Below are positions 1-10,073 of a DNA stretch of 25,266 nucleotides, piece after piece (positions within the stretch are counted from its first letter, which is position 1; each line of letters opens with the position of its first letter). The DNA is from Cylindrodendrum hubeiense (taxonomy: Eukaryota > Ascomycota > Sordariomycetes > Hypocreales > Nectriaceae). Location: positions 1 to 25,266 of the forward strand of contig JAANBB010000519.1 of assembly GCA_014621425.1 (NCBI GenBank), written 5' to 3'. The notes beneath the pieces are model-generated. The model was not told the DNA's origin and did not search any database. It saw nothing but the letters and a program-made list of their open reading frames with translations. The position numbers and the translations under genes were made by a program.

Positions 1-510
1 TACTAGCTGGTCCCCGTGCTGAGGCAGGCCATCCGTCGCTCTTGCCTCGCCTTGGCCTGTACCATCCCTTCCCCCCATCTTTCCGTTCCGTCACTCACCC
101 AACTTATCCCGCCCCGTCCAATCCAATCCAATCCAAACCACCTCGAAACACCACGCCTACAATTCTCACGATATTTGCTCGTCCGAGTCCAGCGTCGCCG
201 TCACTCTCGCTTCCCTCCCAGCCCACCTCGTACTCTCGTCCTCGACTGTCGTGCGCCCGCGCCCGCGCCCGCGCCCTCCGCCCTCGGTCTCGCACACCCT
301 CTCTCAGCCAAAAATCCGCTGCATCCCGATCCCGCGTCCTCCGCCGCCCTTGTTGCCGCCCTTGCTCCCGCCATGTCGAGCCGATTTTCGCCTCGCGCAC
401 TGCAATAGAGACGGGAAGCCCGCTGTCACCCGGGCTCGTCGACCAGACTATTCTCGTCGCCACCCCCGAGATAGTCTCGCCCGCCGCCCGCTTCATCCCC
501 GTCGCCCACC
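1..510 (+). promoter_or_regulatory. Promoter and 5' leader of the F-box gene
   Basis: No coding region is supported here. The stretch is strongly pyrimidine-rich on the + strand, typical of fungal promoters and leaders, with a short GCCCGC-type run near 250-276. An ATG at 373 opens an 11-codon frame ending in TAG at 408 and could be an upstream ORF if transcription starts before it. Long open frames on both strands here are low-complexity Pro/Arg/Ser translations of the biased sequence and have no recognisable domain. Confidence 0.5.
373..408 (+). promoter_or_regulatory. Possible upstream ORF, 11 codons
   Basis: An ATG in a good context (gcc before it) opens a frame encoding MSSRFSPRALQ followed by TAG, 102 bp before the F-box start codon. 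Its role depends on the transcript start, which cannot be seen from sequence. Confidence 0.25.
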
Positions 511-2209
511 ATGGCAGAACAAAGTGAACGGGCGCCCCGGCCCCGGCCCCGGCCCATGGGCATGGACCCGCCTCACATTACCGAATTCGCGTCAGAGCGG
601 TATTTCGAGAAGCTGAGCCAGCTCAACGCCCAGCAGCAACATCAGCCGCCCGCCTCCGATTCCCTCGAACCCTCCACATCCTCTCCGGCCTCGAGATTCA
701 TCCTCCCGTTGCGGGAGTCCAAGGTCGTCGACGTCGAAACCGTCAGGCCTTCAGACCACAAGAAGGAGAAGGGTCTCCTATTCTCCCTCCGCCACAAGGT
801 CTCCCGTCTTCACTCCTCCAAATCATTCGTTCCGCAATCCTCTGTGCCAACCGCATTTCGATATCAACCACGCTCTTCGGCTGAGTCGACCCGTCAAATG
901 TACCCCTCCTATTTCCATATTCTCATGATGGTTTCGTCTTGCTAACACTAATCCGCGCAGTTTACCTTTTGACCAACTATTTCTTGCCTTACCCAATGAG
1001 TTGCAGATTCAAATCATCTCCTCCCTTCCCCTAACCGATATCCTCAATCTTCGACTCTCCTCGAAATCATGGCACGCCCTCATCACCATCAACGAAAACA
1101 CCATTGCCCGATATCACCTCGAAACCCACATCCCCGCCTACGCCGCCCGTCTTTACCCTGTCGCGGACACGACTGAAATTAACTTCCACTATCTTTGCGG
1201 ACTCTGGCACCGTCTCCACGTTGCCGCCAAACTCGCCTTCCTCATGTGTGAATGGATCACAAAGGACATCTTCCTGCGTCAGACCGAACCACAACGATTG
1301 GCCTTTGCGCCTCAACACGAGCGCATGCGTCGACGCCTAATACCGCTTCTCTTCACCATATTCCACTTCTTCGAAACCTACCGAAAGCTTCACCTTGAAC
1401 ACTTGGCCGAGAACGGAGGACACGGCCTACAACGCGAGCCATATACCCTCAACCCGATCGAGGCCGAAATTATGAAGATGTACGACGACAAGACGCTATT
1501 ACGGGTTCACGAGGTTTTCCCCCTTGTCATCTCGTCATTCTGTCGACGATTACGTCCTCCGACATACGTGGGCCGAGTCGAACGATCATTGCGTGGCTAT
1601 ATAAGGGAGAAGCCCTCTGACGACGCCCATGTCGCCATCCTATGTATTGGTGGACTGAGGGAAGTTGAGAGGTTATGGGAGATCAAGGGTTACAATTCCC
1701 GACGTGGTGCCGTGGACACGTTCTATAATGGCCTAACGAAGGAGCACCAAACAGTCGACCCGACGACAAAATCGAAGCGTGGTCTCAGGGGCTTCGGCCG
1801 TAAGAAATCTACAAGTGGCGGTGACCTGCCTCGATCCTCTAGCGATGGTCTGAGCAGGGTTCGGAGTCCATCGGGTTCGATTGATGGTATTATGGGTTTC
1901 GACGTTGGTTTAATTTTCAACACAAGCTTGGCTGCCGGTGCTCCCATGTCACCCCTTAACCGACAAGATGCCCAGGCAATCCTGGGCGACCTCCCGGTCC
2001 TCCAACAAATATGGCTCGTCACGGCCGAGGCTGTCCTGCACGAGCGTAGGGTTGTGGAACGACCGCAAGATATCAAGCGCAACCAACAGGTCATGCTCGA
2101 TCTAATCCGCGAAGACGGTATCGATGAGGAGGACGAATGGTGGTACGGCCGCAACATCCCCGACTCCGTGCGGCCTCCCGCCGGTTCAACCGATGACGAC
2201 GCCGATTGA
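511..2209 (+). CDS. F-box domain protein
   Basis: Two exons, 511-899 and 961-2209, with an intron at 900-960 (GTACCC donor, GCTAAC branch site, GCGCAG acceptor). The product is 545 residues. The ATG at 511 lies in a strong CACCATGG context. Residues about 131-176, starting LPFDQLFLALPNEL and continuing through LPLTDILNLRLSSKSW, form an F-box, reconstituted exactly across the intron, which supports the junction. F-box proteins recruit substrates to SCF (Skp1-cullin) ubiquitin ligases through Skp1. The N-terminal 130 residues are low complexity (a PRPRPRP run, Gln and Ser stretches). The remaining C-terminal region has no WD40 or leucine-rich repeats I can see, so the substrate is unknown. A basic, Ser-rich segment (KSKRGLRGFGRKKS) around residue 400 may be disordered. 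The C-terminus is acidic (EDEWWYG... DDDAD). The specific family member is not identified. Confidence 0.9.
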
Positions 2210-3010
2210 ACGGCGTTTGTTTACTAGACCGACTTTTTCTCCCCATCTTGTTTAACAACATGGTCGTCCCTTTTTTTCTTCTTTTTTCTTCTTTTTTTCT
2301 TTCTCTATACTCCAACTACTATCGAACTGAGTGTCAAAGAGGATCATGAGCATTTACAAGGCGTTTATGGCTGCAAGGAAAGGATACCGTGTTACCTCGT
2401 GTGACACCGGAAGGGAGCACCGGCCAGATTATACCGATTGTCTTCTTTTTTTTTTTGTCTTGGTATTCAGGGCCCATATTGGATGGACGTTGTAAGCTTG
2501 CGGGTCCTGGGTTCTGCATGGGATCAGCTTGGGACGGATAGATATCGCGGGCACGCATCTTGGTCTCCTTTGTCGACATTATATCACATCATAGCACATC
2601 AGGTATCTGGTACGGGAAGCAACAGAGGTTACCTCAGATCCAAAAAATTCAATGCTATTCCAGGGTATCTATCTCAACGGTCTTCAAACCGTACTACTCT
2701 TAATTGACCCTTTCTCGTACGTACATACTTGTCATGTGTATATTATATCGAACATTATTATCTCATGAGCAAACCTCCGGTTGCCTGTACTTCGCGGACA
2801 TAATCCATCCCGCGTCCCAAAAAATCACCCTGCTGTTAACGCCTGCCAAACCCAGTCATTAATGGCATTTATAGTCCGCCAATCAAACCGCATGTTCCCT
2901 TTTGTTGGTATCGCTTAGAACTTGTTCTCACATACGTACCCATTCCTACCCTTTCATCGTCAAATCGCACAAGCCTACATGCACAAAAGTGAGTGGCCTC
3001 GGCGCTACTC
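2210..3010. other. Convergent 3' region between F-box and AT-hook genes
   Basis: About 800 bp with no supported gene. It holds the 3' UTRs of two genes that converge here. A C/T tract (about 2268-2303) follows the F-box stop, and a T run lies near 2447-2457. Small open frames on both strands have no recognisable domain. Confidence 0.5.
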
Positions 3011-5832
3011 TTACTGACGGCCGATAGCATGGTACAAACGCTCACGTATGTTAGGCTCCGCCAACGCCGCCTCGAGCTGAGTATGCCCACCAAAGGCTGC
3101 GGCGGCCGCAGCGTCTGTCGCTTCACCGGGGTAGTCCATATCCATATAGTTGGAGTCACCGTAGCTCTGGAATGACCCCATGGGATTTGGTGATCCAGCG
3201 GGTTGCTGTGGCTGTTGCTGCGGCTGTTGCTGCGGCTGGTTACCCAGATCGGGTGACTGGCTCAGCATACTCTGCTGAAACCGGCCAGCGTTCACGCTAC
3301 GTCCGAAACGGTCGCCGGTGTTGCCGCCCTGTCTGTATTGGGTTGTCATCTGCTGCTGTTGGTAAAATCCCTGGGCAGCCAAGTCGGCCTGTGGGCGCCT
3401 CTGCGTCCCAACAGGTTGATTTTGTTGCCTACCTATCGCAGGAGAAGGCCCCCGAGTCTGGCTGGACGGCGAGGGTGCGACACTGGGCGATTTCTGTTGC
3501 TGTTGCTGTTGCTTCTGTGTCAACTGATTCAGATTGCTCCTCAAACCCTGCATCTGAGACCGAGAATCAAAGCTGCTTGACGCGGACAAGGGCTGACTAG
3601 CAGCTGGAAGGCTTGGAGGTGCTGTCATCTCAGCACCGGATTGCGGCTCAACGCTGCCTACGGTGGGGTGTTGACTGGTTGTCTTAACGACCTGACGCCG
3701 TTTCGCATGCTGAACCTGAGAAGATCCGCTCTGTCCCGCGACAGAGTCGGGCGGTTGAGACGCCTCACTGTTCTCTGCTGTTGCTTGGTGTCTGGGTTGC
3801 GGGTGCTTTTTTCTTTTACGCGAAGGGGCATTGGGAGCTGAATTGTCAATTCGGCTGTCAGGTTGAGGGGCCTGTATCACTTGGGTTGGACTGTTGTTTG
3901 TCTCTGTGGAGGCGGCTTGTCCATCGCCAATGGGGGCCTGACCTGGCGTGCTTTGTTGCACAACGTTGGTAGGCATTGGATTTGGTCCAGTCTCAGTACT
4001 CCTTTCACTGCCGGAAGTTGCCTGTCCTCGCCGATTCGCAGATGCTTTGTGGGCTAGAGGAGAATCGACTACGGGGTTTTGAGACTGGGATATAACTTCT
4101 GCCTCTGTTGAGCCGGCGACGCCATCATTCATGCCAGGCTTTGGCTTTGACTTTGGCTTATTCTTGGAACCTTTGGGGCGGCCTCGTTTCTTAGAGCCAG
4201 GCGTGGTGAGGAACGAGCCAGTGCCTGTTTGTTCCCTCAACGCCGCCTGGGCGATGGCACTAGCCTGGCTCTCAGGTTGGGCTGCTTCAGCAACATCGTT
4301 GTTCAAATGCGAGGCGGCACTGGGTGGATTTACCGACGGCGGCTGTATTGCATCCGGTTCATCAACCGAGGCAGCCTCTGACGTAGCGGCTGCTGTCGTG
4401 GTGGCTTCTGATACACAGTCTCCTGATATAGTAGCTCCTGATGCAGTGGGTTTTGATGCAGTGGCTCCTGATGTAGCGGATCCTGACATTGCGACACCCA
4501 ACTTCCTAATCCCCTTGTCTTTGCGAGTTTTAGAGCTCTTGCTCCCTTTAGGACGCCCCCGAGTTCGCCTCACAGGGACCGAGATTCCTCTACCAGAAGG
4601 GGATGCACCTACGCTTCCGATAGCAGGGATAGCAGGGATGGGAGGGGATGTTTGGCCTTTGGCACGTTCTCTGGAGGCGTCCAATTCTGGGAAGATTTCA
4701 GCAACCCATCCTACAAAGAGGGAGCCAGGGCCATTCGCCGAAGCGCTCTCCGGGAAGGCGCCGTCAACAGGGGCTGGGGCTCCTGGAATACCACCAAAAT
4801 ATGCTAATGCTTTGCAAATCTGGTCCACCACCAGGACCGGGTGGAGGCTTCTGAGAAGGGTAAGGAGACGAGCCTGTTCAACCTTTGTTTCCTGTGGCGT
4901 CGGACCACCGAGGGTCTGTGCTGTAGGGGTTGCTGTAGGGGTGACCGTTGCTACTGGTGCCGGTGATTGTGATGGCACTGGTGCCGGCGATGGTGATGGT
5001 GCCGGCGCGGCAGTTGGACGAGTAGCTGGGGCGTGAACTGGGGCGAGAACTGGGGCGAGAACAGGAGCGAGAACTGGACCAGTATGTAGAGGAAGAGCTG
5101 GTGTGGAGCCTAACGGAGCAACAGTTGCGGCAACCGGGGAATCGGTTGGACGAGCAGCGGCAGCGGCAAGAAGGGCTGGCGTAGGGGAAGGAGGAGGTAT
5201 ATTAAAACGCCTCAGAGCCGGCTCAGGCAGAGGGAGAGGTGGAGGGCGCGGTCCAGGTTCCTGGGGATACCAGGCGAGCCGGGTTCGTTTGATGGGACGA
5301 TAGCCGTCCTTGCTAGCAAGCTTTGCGGCGGCTGCAGTCCCCTCGCTCGAGCGCTTGGCTGCCAGGTCGCGCTCAGCTATCTCTGGCCGAGGGGTACCCA
5401 TGAGCATCACGCTGAAGTTGCCGTTCCGCCCGTCAACTTTGCCCTTCAGCTTGCTAGGAATGGGATTCCCGACACGGCCATCGTAAAAGCCGCCATTGAG
5501 CTGCAGGTTTGCAGATGCTGCAGTTGCTGCAGGCGCGCGCCCATTACTATTACTTGTATCTGTTTAGGTGCGATGAGCAAGTGTACCGCTGTCGTTAGGA
5601 GCGTTATCTCGGCATACCTCGACTTTGGCTGGGCACCGGCGGCGTCGTCGTTGTAGCAGTCGAGGATGGAGTCGGGGTTGGACGCGGCGGCGGGTCAGCG
5701 CTGGTAGATTGGCTGGGAGGTGGTAGAGGACTCGGTGAGGTTATCGCGGTGGCGGATGCTATGTTGTCTGGTCAGAATGCCGAGTTGGGCGAGTTTCCGT
5801 GAGGGGGCCAACATACGCGCAGTCGAGGCCAT
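3011..5832 (-). CDS. AT-hook, Pro/Gln-rich protein of unknown function
   Basis: Three exons on the minus strand: 5832-5817 (16 nt), 5767-5618 and 5559-3011, giving 904 residues. Introns are 5816-5768 (49 bp, GTATGT...CTGACCAG) and 5617-5560 (58 bp, GTATGC...AACAG); phase is kept through both. Two AT-hook cores are visible: RTRGRPKGSK at about residue 388 and KKRGRPKGSK at about 514. AT-hooks bind the minor groove of AT-rich DNA, so a nuclear chromatin or transcription role is inferred. A short ordered-looking segment (GGFYDGRVGNPIPSKLKGK, then YRPIKRTRLAWYP) lies before long Pro/Ala/Val-, Ser- and Gln-rich tracts (APVLAPV repeats; a seven-Gln run near residue 742). The C-terminal 60 residues look ordered (MDMDYPGE, then LAEPNIRERLYHAIGRQ). 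A possible donor, GTAAGA, overlaps the last codons, so a spliced C-terminus cannot be excluded. I do not recognise the family. Confidence 0.8.
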
Positions 5833-6137
5833 GGCATCAGCGGCGGGAGGAGTCCGGGTCCCGGTGCGCCGCCAGACCTACATGCCCCAAAGCAAAGGAT
5901 GAGCAGGTACGGAATCGTGTGGGCCGGTGGCAGAGGTGCCGGAAGCATTCGGCCTCGAGGATGCCGAAATCAATGGCCCGCAGGTCGCTGGAGCACGATC
6001 GTAGCAGTTTGTGCTGTCGTGTTGTTGATGGTGGTGTTCGTGTTAGTGTGTTAGTGGGCTGAACGTGACAGGGTCCCCCCGTGACAGAGAGCAGAGGCGA
6101 GCTCCTCTCCAGCAGCCAGCCAGCAAGCAGAGCGGAG

Positions 6138-6174
6138 GGTACCTGGATGTTCGTACCTAGGTACCTTAGGTACC
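6138..6174. repeat. Cluster of GGTACC / TACCTAGGTA palindromes
   Basis: GGTACC occurs at 6138-6143, 6160-6165 and 6169-6174, and the 10-bp palindrome TACCTAGGTA at 6154-6163. Similar 10-bp palindromes occur at 9314-9323 and 21204-21213, always in intergenic DNA. Confidence 0.7.
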
Positions 6175-6330
6175 TTCGGTACTGAACTTCTCCACCCGAG
6201 CTCTGGCACCTTGCCAAATCGGGCAACCGGCCTGGAGACGGTACGTACCCGTGCTCCAGCTTCGGATTACGTATCGGTTACAGAGCTAAGCCACTTCCAT
6301 CGAGACTGCATGCATCTAACGCATATAACG

Positions 6331-6354
6331 GTGAGGGTGAGGGTGAGGGTGAGG
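6331..6354 (+). repeat. Hexamer microsatellite (GTGAGG)x4
   Basis: Four perfect direct copies of GTGAGG in the AT-hook/vma5 intergenic region. It is not the TTAGGG telomere unit. Confidence 0.9.
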
Positions 6355-6708
6355 CAGCCTCAGCCCCACCAGCCACCAGCCACCATCCATGCCAAGTTGA
6401 CGTGCCCCGACCTGGCATAGAGCTACTACTGCTGCTGCTCGGAGCTGGCTCATCAGCAGACAAGACGATCCAGACATCAATCCCTCAAGTCGCAAGGCCC
6501 CCACCAAATCTCAATCAATGAGTGTGTGATTCCGACACACGCCCAACGCTACAGCTCCCGGGTTAGAGCATCAGTTGCTCCTTGCCGTCGTCCCTCCGCG
6601 CCTACGCCATCTCCGCTATTCGATTGCCCTCTCCCATCCTCCACCCTCCACCCTCCACCTCCCTGACGGGACCTATCCATCAACATCCCTCCATCCGAAT
6701 CCAGCATC

Positions 6709-8128
6709 ATGTCGACCAGGTACGCCCTGCTATCGCTGCCCCTCGGCGTCTTCGACTCCAGCGACCGGAGGGGTGCCATCTCCGCCCTCAGCGCCACAGT
6801 GTCCCCCGACAACGGCAGCGTCGTGCCCTTCAGCGTTCCGGACTTCAAGATTGGAACCCTCGATGGTCTGGTCCAGCAAGCCGATGACTTGACCAAACTC
6901 GAGGCCTCGTGCCAGGCTGTTGTGGCCAAGGTTGCCGATTCCCTGCGAACGGTCCTCGACGGCGATGATGATCGCATCGCCCAGTACAAGATGGTCAACG
7001 ACAGTGGGTAGCGACGATGCCCTCTCCGCCCTGCTCCATCGCTGATAGCCATCCCAGAGCCCACCCACCAGTACCTGAACAGCTTCAGCTGGAACAAGAT
7101 CCGATACCGAGCTGACAAGCCTCTCAGCGAGCTCATCAGCACCCTACAAAAGGCACGGGTGTAGCCGTTACCCTGCCGTTTCGAACTACTTTGCTAACTT
7201 GTTACCGTTTAGGAGCTCGTCACCGTCGACAATGATGTCAAAGCCAAGTTCAGCCAGTATAACTCGGTCAAGGCGAACCTTGCCACTCTGCAGCGTCGCC
7301 AGACGTAAGTCTCATGGATCATGACGAAGCCGACCAACTTCGCTAACGTAGCCGCTTCCAGTGGCAACCTGGCAACCAAGTCCCTGACCCCCATTGTCGA
7401 CCCAACTCTCCTCATTCAAGACTCGGAGTACATCGAGACACACCTTATTGTCGTGCCGACAAACTCGAAGAAAGAGTTCCTCAAGAGCTACGAGACCCTC
7501 GCTCCTATGGTGGTTCCCCGATCGTCTATCCAGATCGCCCAGGATGACGAATTCGTCCTATTCGCCGTTGCCACGTTTAAGAAGCACAGTGCCGAGTTCC
7601 TTCAGAAATGCAGAGAACAGAAGTGGACGCCGCGCCAGTTCAAGCATGTCCAGGGTGGCCGAGAAGAGGAGCAGCGTGAGCTGGACCGCGTGACTAACGA
7701 GGAGCGCAAGGTGTGCGGAGAGGCTCTGCTCACGGGACGCACGGGATGGAGCGAGAGCGTCATGGTCTGGATGCACGTCCTGACCTTGAGGGTTTTCGTC
7801 GAGGCAGTTCTCCGATACGGCCTGCCCCTTGATTATGTGACTGCCCTTGTCAAGGTATGTTATTTGCTTAGACCCCCCCCCCTGACACATGGGCCGTAGC
7901 CCCAGCTGACGACGGCTTCAGACGACATCCAAGCTCTCATCCAAGGTCAAGACGGCGCTCGACTCGAATTACTCGTACCTGGGCGGCAACGCATTCGGGA
8001 GGGATAAGCGCGGCAAGATCACCAAGGATGACGCCGAATTGAGCTCAGAGATGGCAGCAGCGGGACTGGGAACTGGTGAGGGTCACGAATACACGGCTTA
8101 CGTCTACTACGAGGTTGATTTCCCTTGA
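6709..8128 (+). CDS. vma5: V-type proton ATPase subunit C
   Basis: Five exons: 6709-7003, 7058-7158, 7213-7304, 7362-7854 and 7922-8128, encoding 395 residues, the usual length for the family. Subunit C is the stator protein linking the V1 and V0 sectors of the vacuolar ATPase, which acidifies vacuole and endosome lumens; reversible loss of C disassembles the pump. Family signatures seen include the start MSTRYALLSLPLGV, YLNSFSWNKIRYR, VTVDNDVKAKFSQYN, ATLQRRQTGNLATKSL, the IVPTNSKKEFLKSYE-type region, CREQKWTPRQF, and the C-terminal HEYTAYVYYEVDFP. Phase is consistent across all four introns. The first acceptor is the least certain: CAG at 7057 gives VND-KPTHQYL, while TAG at 7048 is also in frame and would add three residues. 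The gene converges with APS kinase, with 172 bp between stops. Confidence 0.95.
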
Positions 8129-8300
8129 TTATGAGGACATCTTAGAAGCTTAGGGGGGAACGAGAGATCAGCATGCATGAACGCCTGTATTCAACTCTAT
8201 CATGCCCAGGAGTGATGACTGGGAACGCAATGGCAGTAATATCCAATCCTCTTTTAACACCTTTCAATCCTTGTTTAAACACCTTTAACAAACTAGCACC

Positions 8301-9138
8301 TTAAGCAGACTTGGTGAGATAGCCCTTCTCGGTGAGCCAGCTAACAATCTGAGCCACGCACTCCTCGACGGTGTTCTCGTGGGTCTTGATGGTGATCTCG
8401 GGGCTCTCGGGGGCCTCGTAGGGGGCGGAGATGCCGGTGAAGTCCTTGATGACACCAGCGCGAGCCTTCTTGTAGAGGCCCTTGGGATCGCGCTGCTCGG
8501 CGACCTCGAGAGGGACGTCAACGTAGCACTCGACGAAGGGGATGGGCTCGTCGCCCTCCTGGCCGGACTTGGCGTGGAGCTCACGGGCGACCTCGCGGTC
8601 GGCGCGGTAGGGGGAGATGAAGGAGGTGATGGCGATGGTGGAGGCGTCGGCGAAGAGCTTGGCGACCTCGGAGATGCGGCGGATGTTCTCGTTACGGTCC
8701 GCCTCGGAGAAGCCCAAGTCCTTGTTGAGCCCGAAGCGGACGTTGTCGCCGTCGAGGCGGTAGGCGTTGATGCCGAGGTGCAGCAGATGCTGCTCGAGGG
8801 CCGTGGCGACGGTGGACTTGCCAGAGGCCGAGAGGCCGGTGAGCCACAGGGTGAGGCCCCGCTGGCCGTTGAGCTTGTTGCGCTCGGTGCGCGAGAGGGT
8901 AGGGTGCCAGGTGATGTTGCTGTGTTGCGTTAGTGAGAGTTCGTTGGTGAGCATTCGTTAGTGAGTATTCGTTGTTGGTGTTTTGTTGCCGCTTTCCTCA
9001 CTGCGAGGTGGGATGGATGAAGTGATGGCGGGGTAGTTTTTTTTCTTCTTGGAGATGAGAGGAGGGGTGAAGGGTGACAAGGGGAAGAAGAACTCGAGGG
9101 GCGAGCTGAGACAGAGGATGAGAGACTCACGTAGCCAT
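8301..9138 (-). CDS. Adenylyl-sulfate (APS) kinase
   Basis: Two exons on the minus strand, 9138-9131 (8 nt) and 8919-8301, giving 208 residues. The intron (9130-8920, 211 bp, GTGAGT...CACAG) is the longest in the window and restores the start MATNITWHP. The enzyme phosphorylates APS to PAPS with ATP in cytosolic sulfate assimilation (yeast Met14 family). Visible are the P-loop GLSASGKS (residues 31-38), [18 protein letters not shown] (58-75) with DRNENIRR after it, and [10 protein letters not shown] (102-111), all typical of active APS kinases, plus [10 protein letters not shown] further on. It is a stand-alone kinase without a fused sulfurylase domain. The open frame alone begins at a later ATG inside the intron (8954), which would give a spurious N-terminus. 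Upstream DNA carries three copies of an 11-bp motif (9304-9344). Confidence 0.96.
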
Positions 9139-9303
9139 TGTGATGATTGGATGGGCAGAATGTATGTGACGAAAGTAAAAGAAACAGAGGCGGATTGAAG
9201 AGGAAGAAGAAAGGAGAGGAAAGAGAAGAAGGTTGCCGTCCGATGCCGGCTTTTGTTTGGCGTTGTCTGGCGTTGTTTATTGGCGTTACGTGGGTGTGGT
9301 GAG

Positions 9304-9344
9304 AGGGAGTGCGTACCTAGGTAGGGAGTGCGTAGGGAGTGCGT
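9304..9344. repeat. 11-bp direct repeat (AGGGAGTGCGT)x3 upstream of APS kinase
   Basis: Perfect copies at 9304-9314, 9323-9333 and 9334-9344, 166-206 bp upstream of the APS kinase start codon. The palindrome TACCTAGGTA (9314-9323) lies between the first and second copies. Confidence 0.85.
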
Positions 9345-9563
9345 GTGCAAGTTACGTGGTGCATGTCTCTGGGATATTAACCAGCGATGCGCATCCCTAC
9401 CAAATTACCAGAGCTCTCTCTCTCTGCTGAGACGCCTGATGGATCCCCTCGCACTTGGCGCTTTGCAATTGCCAATTGCGAATTGCCAACGGTGCCGATG
9501 CTGATGGCTCAGTTGTGGCCCGACCCCTTCCTCGGCCACTTCAAAAGATCACACTCACTCTCT

Positions 9564-9588
9564 GATGGATGGATGGATGGATGGATGG
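9564..9588. repeat. Tetranucleotide microsatellite (GATG)x6
   Basis: Six perfect copies of GATG followed by G, in intergenic DNA. Confidence 0.95.
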
Positions 9589-10000
9589 CGCCTTCAATGG
9601 TGTACTTGGCAGTCAGTGGAGGCGTGCGCCATTACCGTGCATTCTACACTGGACCGCCCCTACGCTACAGGCTGGACCCCCACTGTAAGTCGACTCTATC
9701 CTCGACGCTCGCTTTCTATAGGCAGGCGCGCCCGATGACACCATCGGGGCCCACCCCGACCTTCCATCTCGGCGGCTCCAAGGCGGCCGGAAGTCGGCCC
9801 CCGCCAAATCCGCATAGGACGGTTCCCTCTCTTTGCCAGCACGATGCCACTCCGTCCGTCCCTGCTCAACGCCACCTCTACCAACCATCTGACCAGAAAA
9901 GAAAATCCTCTATATTTCGAGATCCAATGGCGGGGCCCGTTTGTGTCTAATATCTTGTGCATATGGCATCATGCATGTGTGCCCCTCCTTCTATATTCGT

Positions 10001-10024
10001 CGTTCGGTCGTTTGGTCGTTTGGT
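10001..10024. repeat. 8-bp tandem repeat (CGTTTGGT)x3
   Basis: One variant copy (CGTTCGGT) and two perfect copies of CGTTTGGT, then a degenerate copy, downstream of the thioesterase-like gene stop. Confidence 0.8.
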
Positions 10025-10073
10025 CGTCCGTTTCGTCTGCTGAGCCCGCTTCGTCCACTTCGTCTTGTCTCAT

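Larger units (their letters stand above)
5833..6708. promoter_or_regulatory. Divergent promoter, AT-hook gene / vma5
   Basis: About 876 bp between two start codons that point away from each other. No gene is supported. It contains a cluster of GGTACC-type palindromes (6138-6174), a GTGAGG hexamer repeat (6331-6354), and pyrimidine-rich leader sequence just before the vma5 start. Small frames here have no domain. Confidence 0.55.
9139..10073. promoter_or_regulatory. APS kinase promoter and thioesterase 3' region
   Basis: About 935 bp without a supported gene. The left part is the APS kinase promoter and leader on the minus strand (AGGGAGTGCGT triplicate, GGCGTT repeats near 9259-9287, TACCTAGGTA). 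The right part is 3' sequence of the thioesterase-like gene. A GATG/GGAT microsatellite lies at 9564-9588 and an 8-bp tandem at 10001-10024. A 187-codon + frame (9387-9950) crosses the microsatellite and has no domain. Confidence 0.5.

Noticed and set aside
104..616. Long frames on both strands upstream of the F-box gene
   Set aside because: Pro/Arg/Ser-rich translations of a pyrimidine-rich leader without domain or start support.
4131..5036. 301-codon + frame antisense to the AT-hook gene
   Set aside because: Composition mirrors the repetitive GC-rich opposite strand, with Gly/Ala/Val repeats and no domain; the minus strand has a consistent spliced model.
6331..6354. GTGAGG repeat as an internal telomere sequence
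   Set aside because: The unit is not TTAGGG and there are only four copies; treated as a microsatellite.
8379..8933. 184-codon + frame antisense to APS kinase
   Set aside because: Gly/Val/Asp/Glu-rich shadow of a strongly codon-biased gene; the minus frame has the complete APS kinase motifs.
9387..9950. 187-codon + frame between APS kinase and the thioesterase gene
   Set aside because: Crosses a GATG microsatellite (WMDGWMDGW-type translation), has no domain and no usable exon neighbours.
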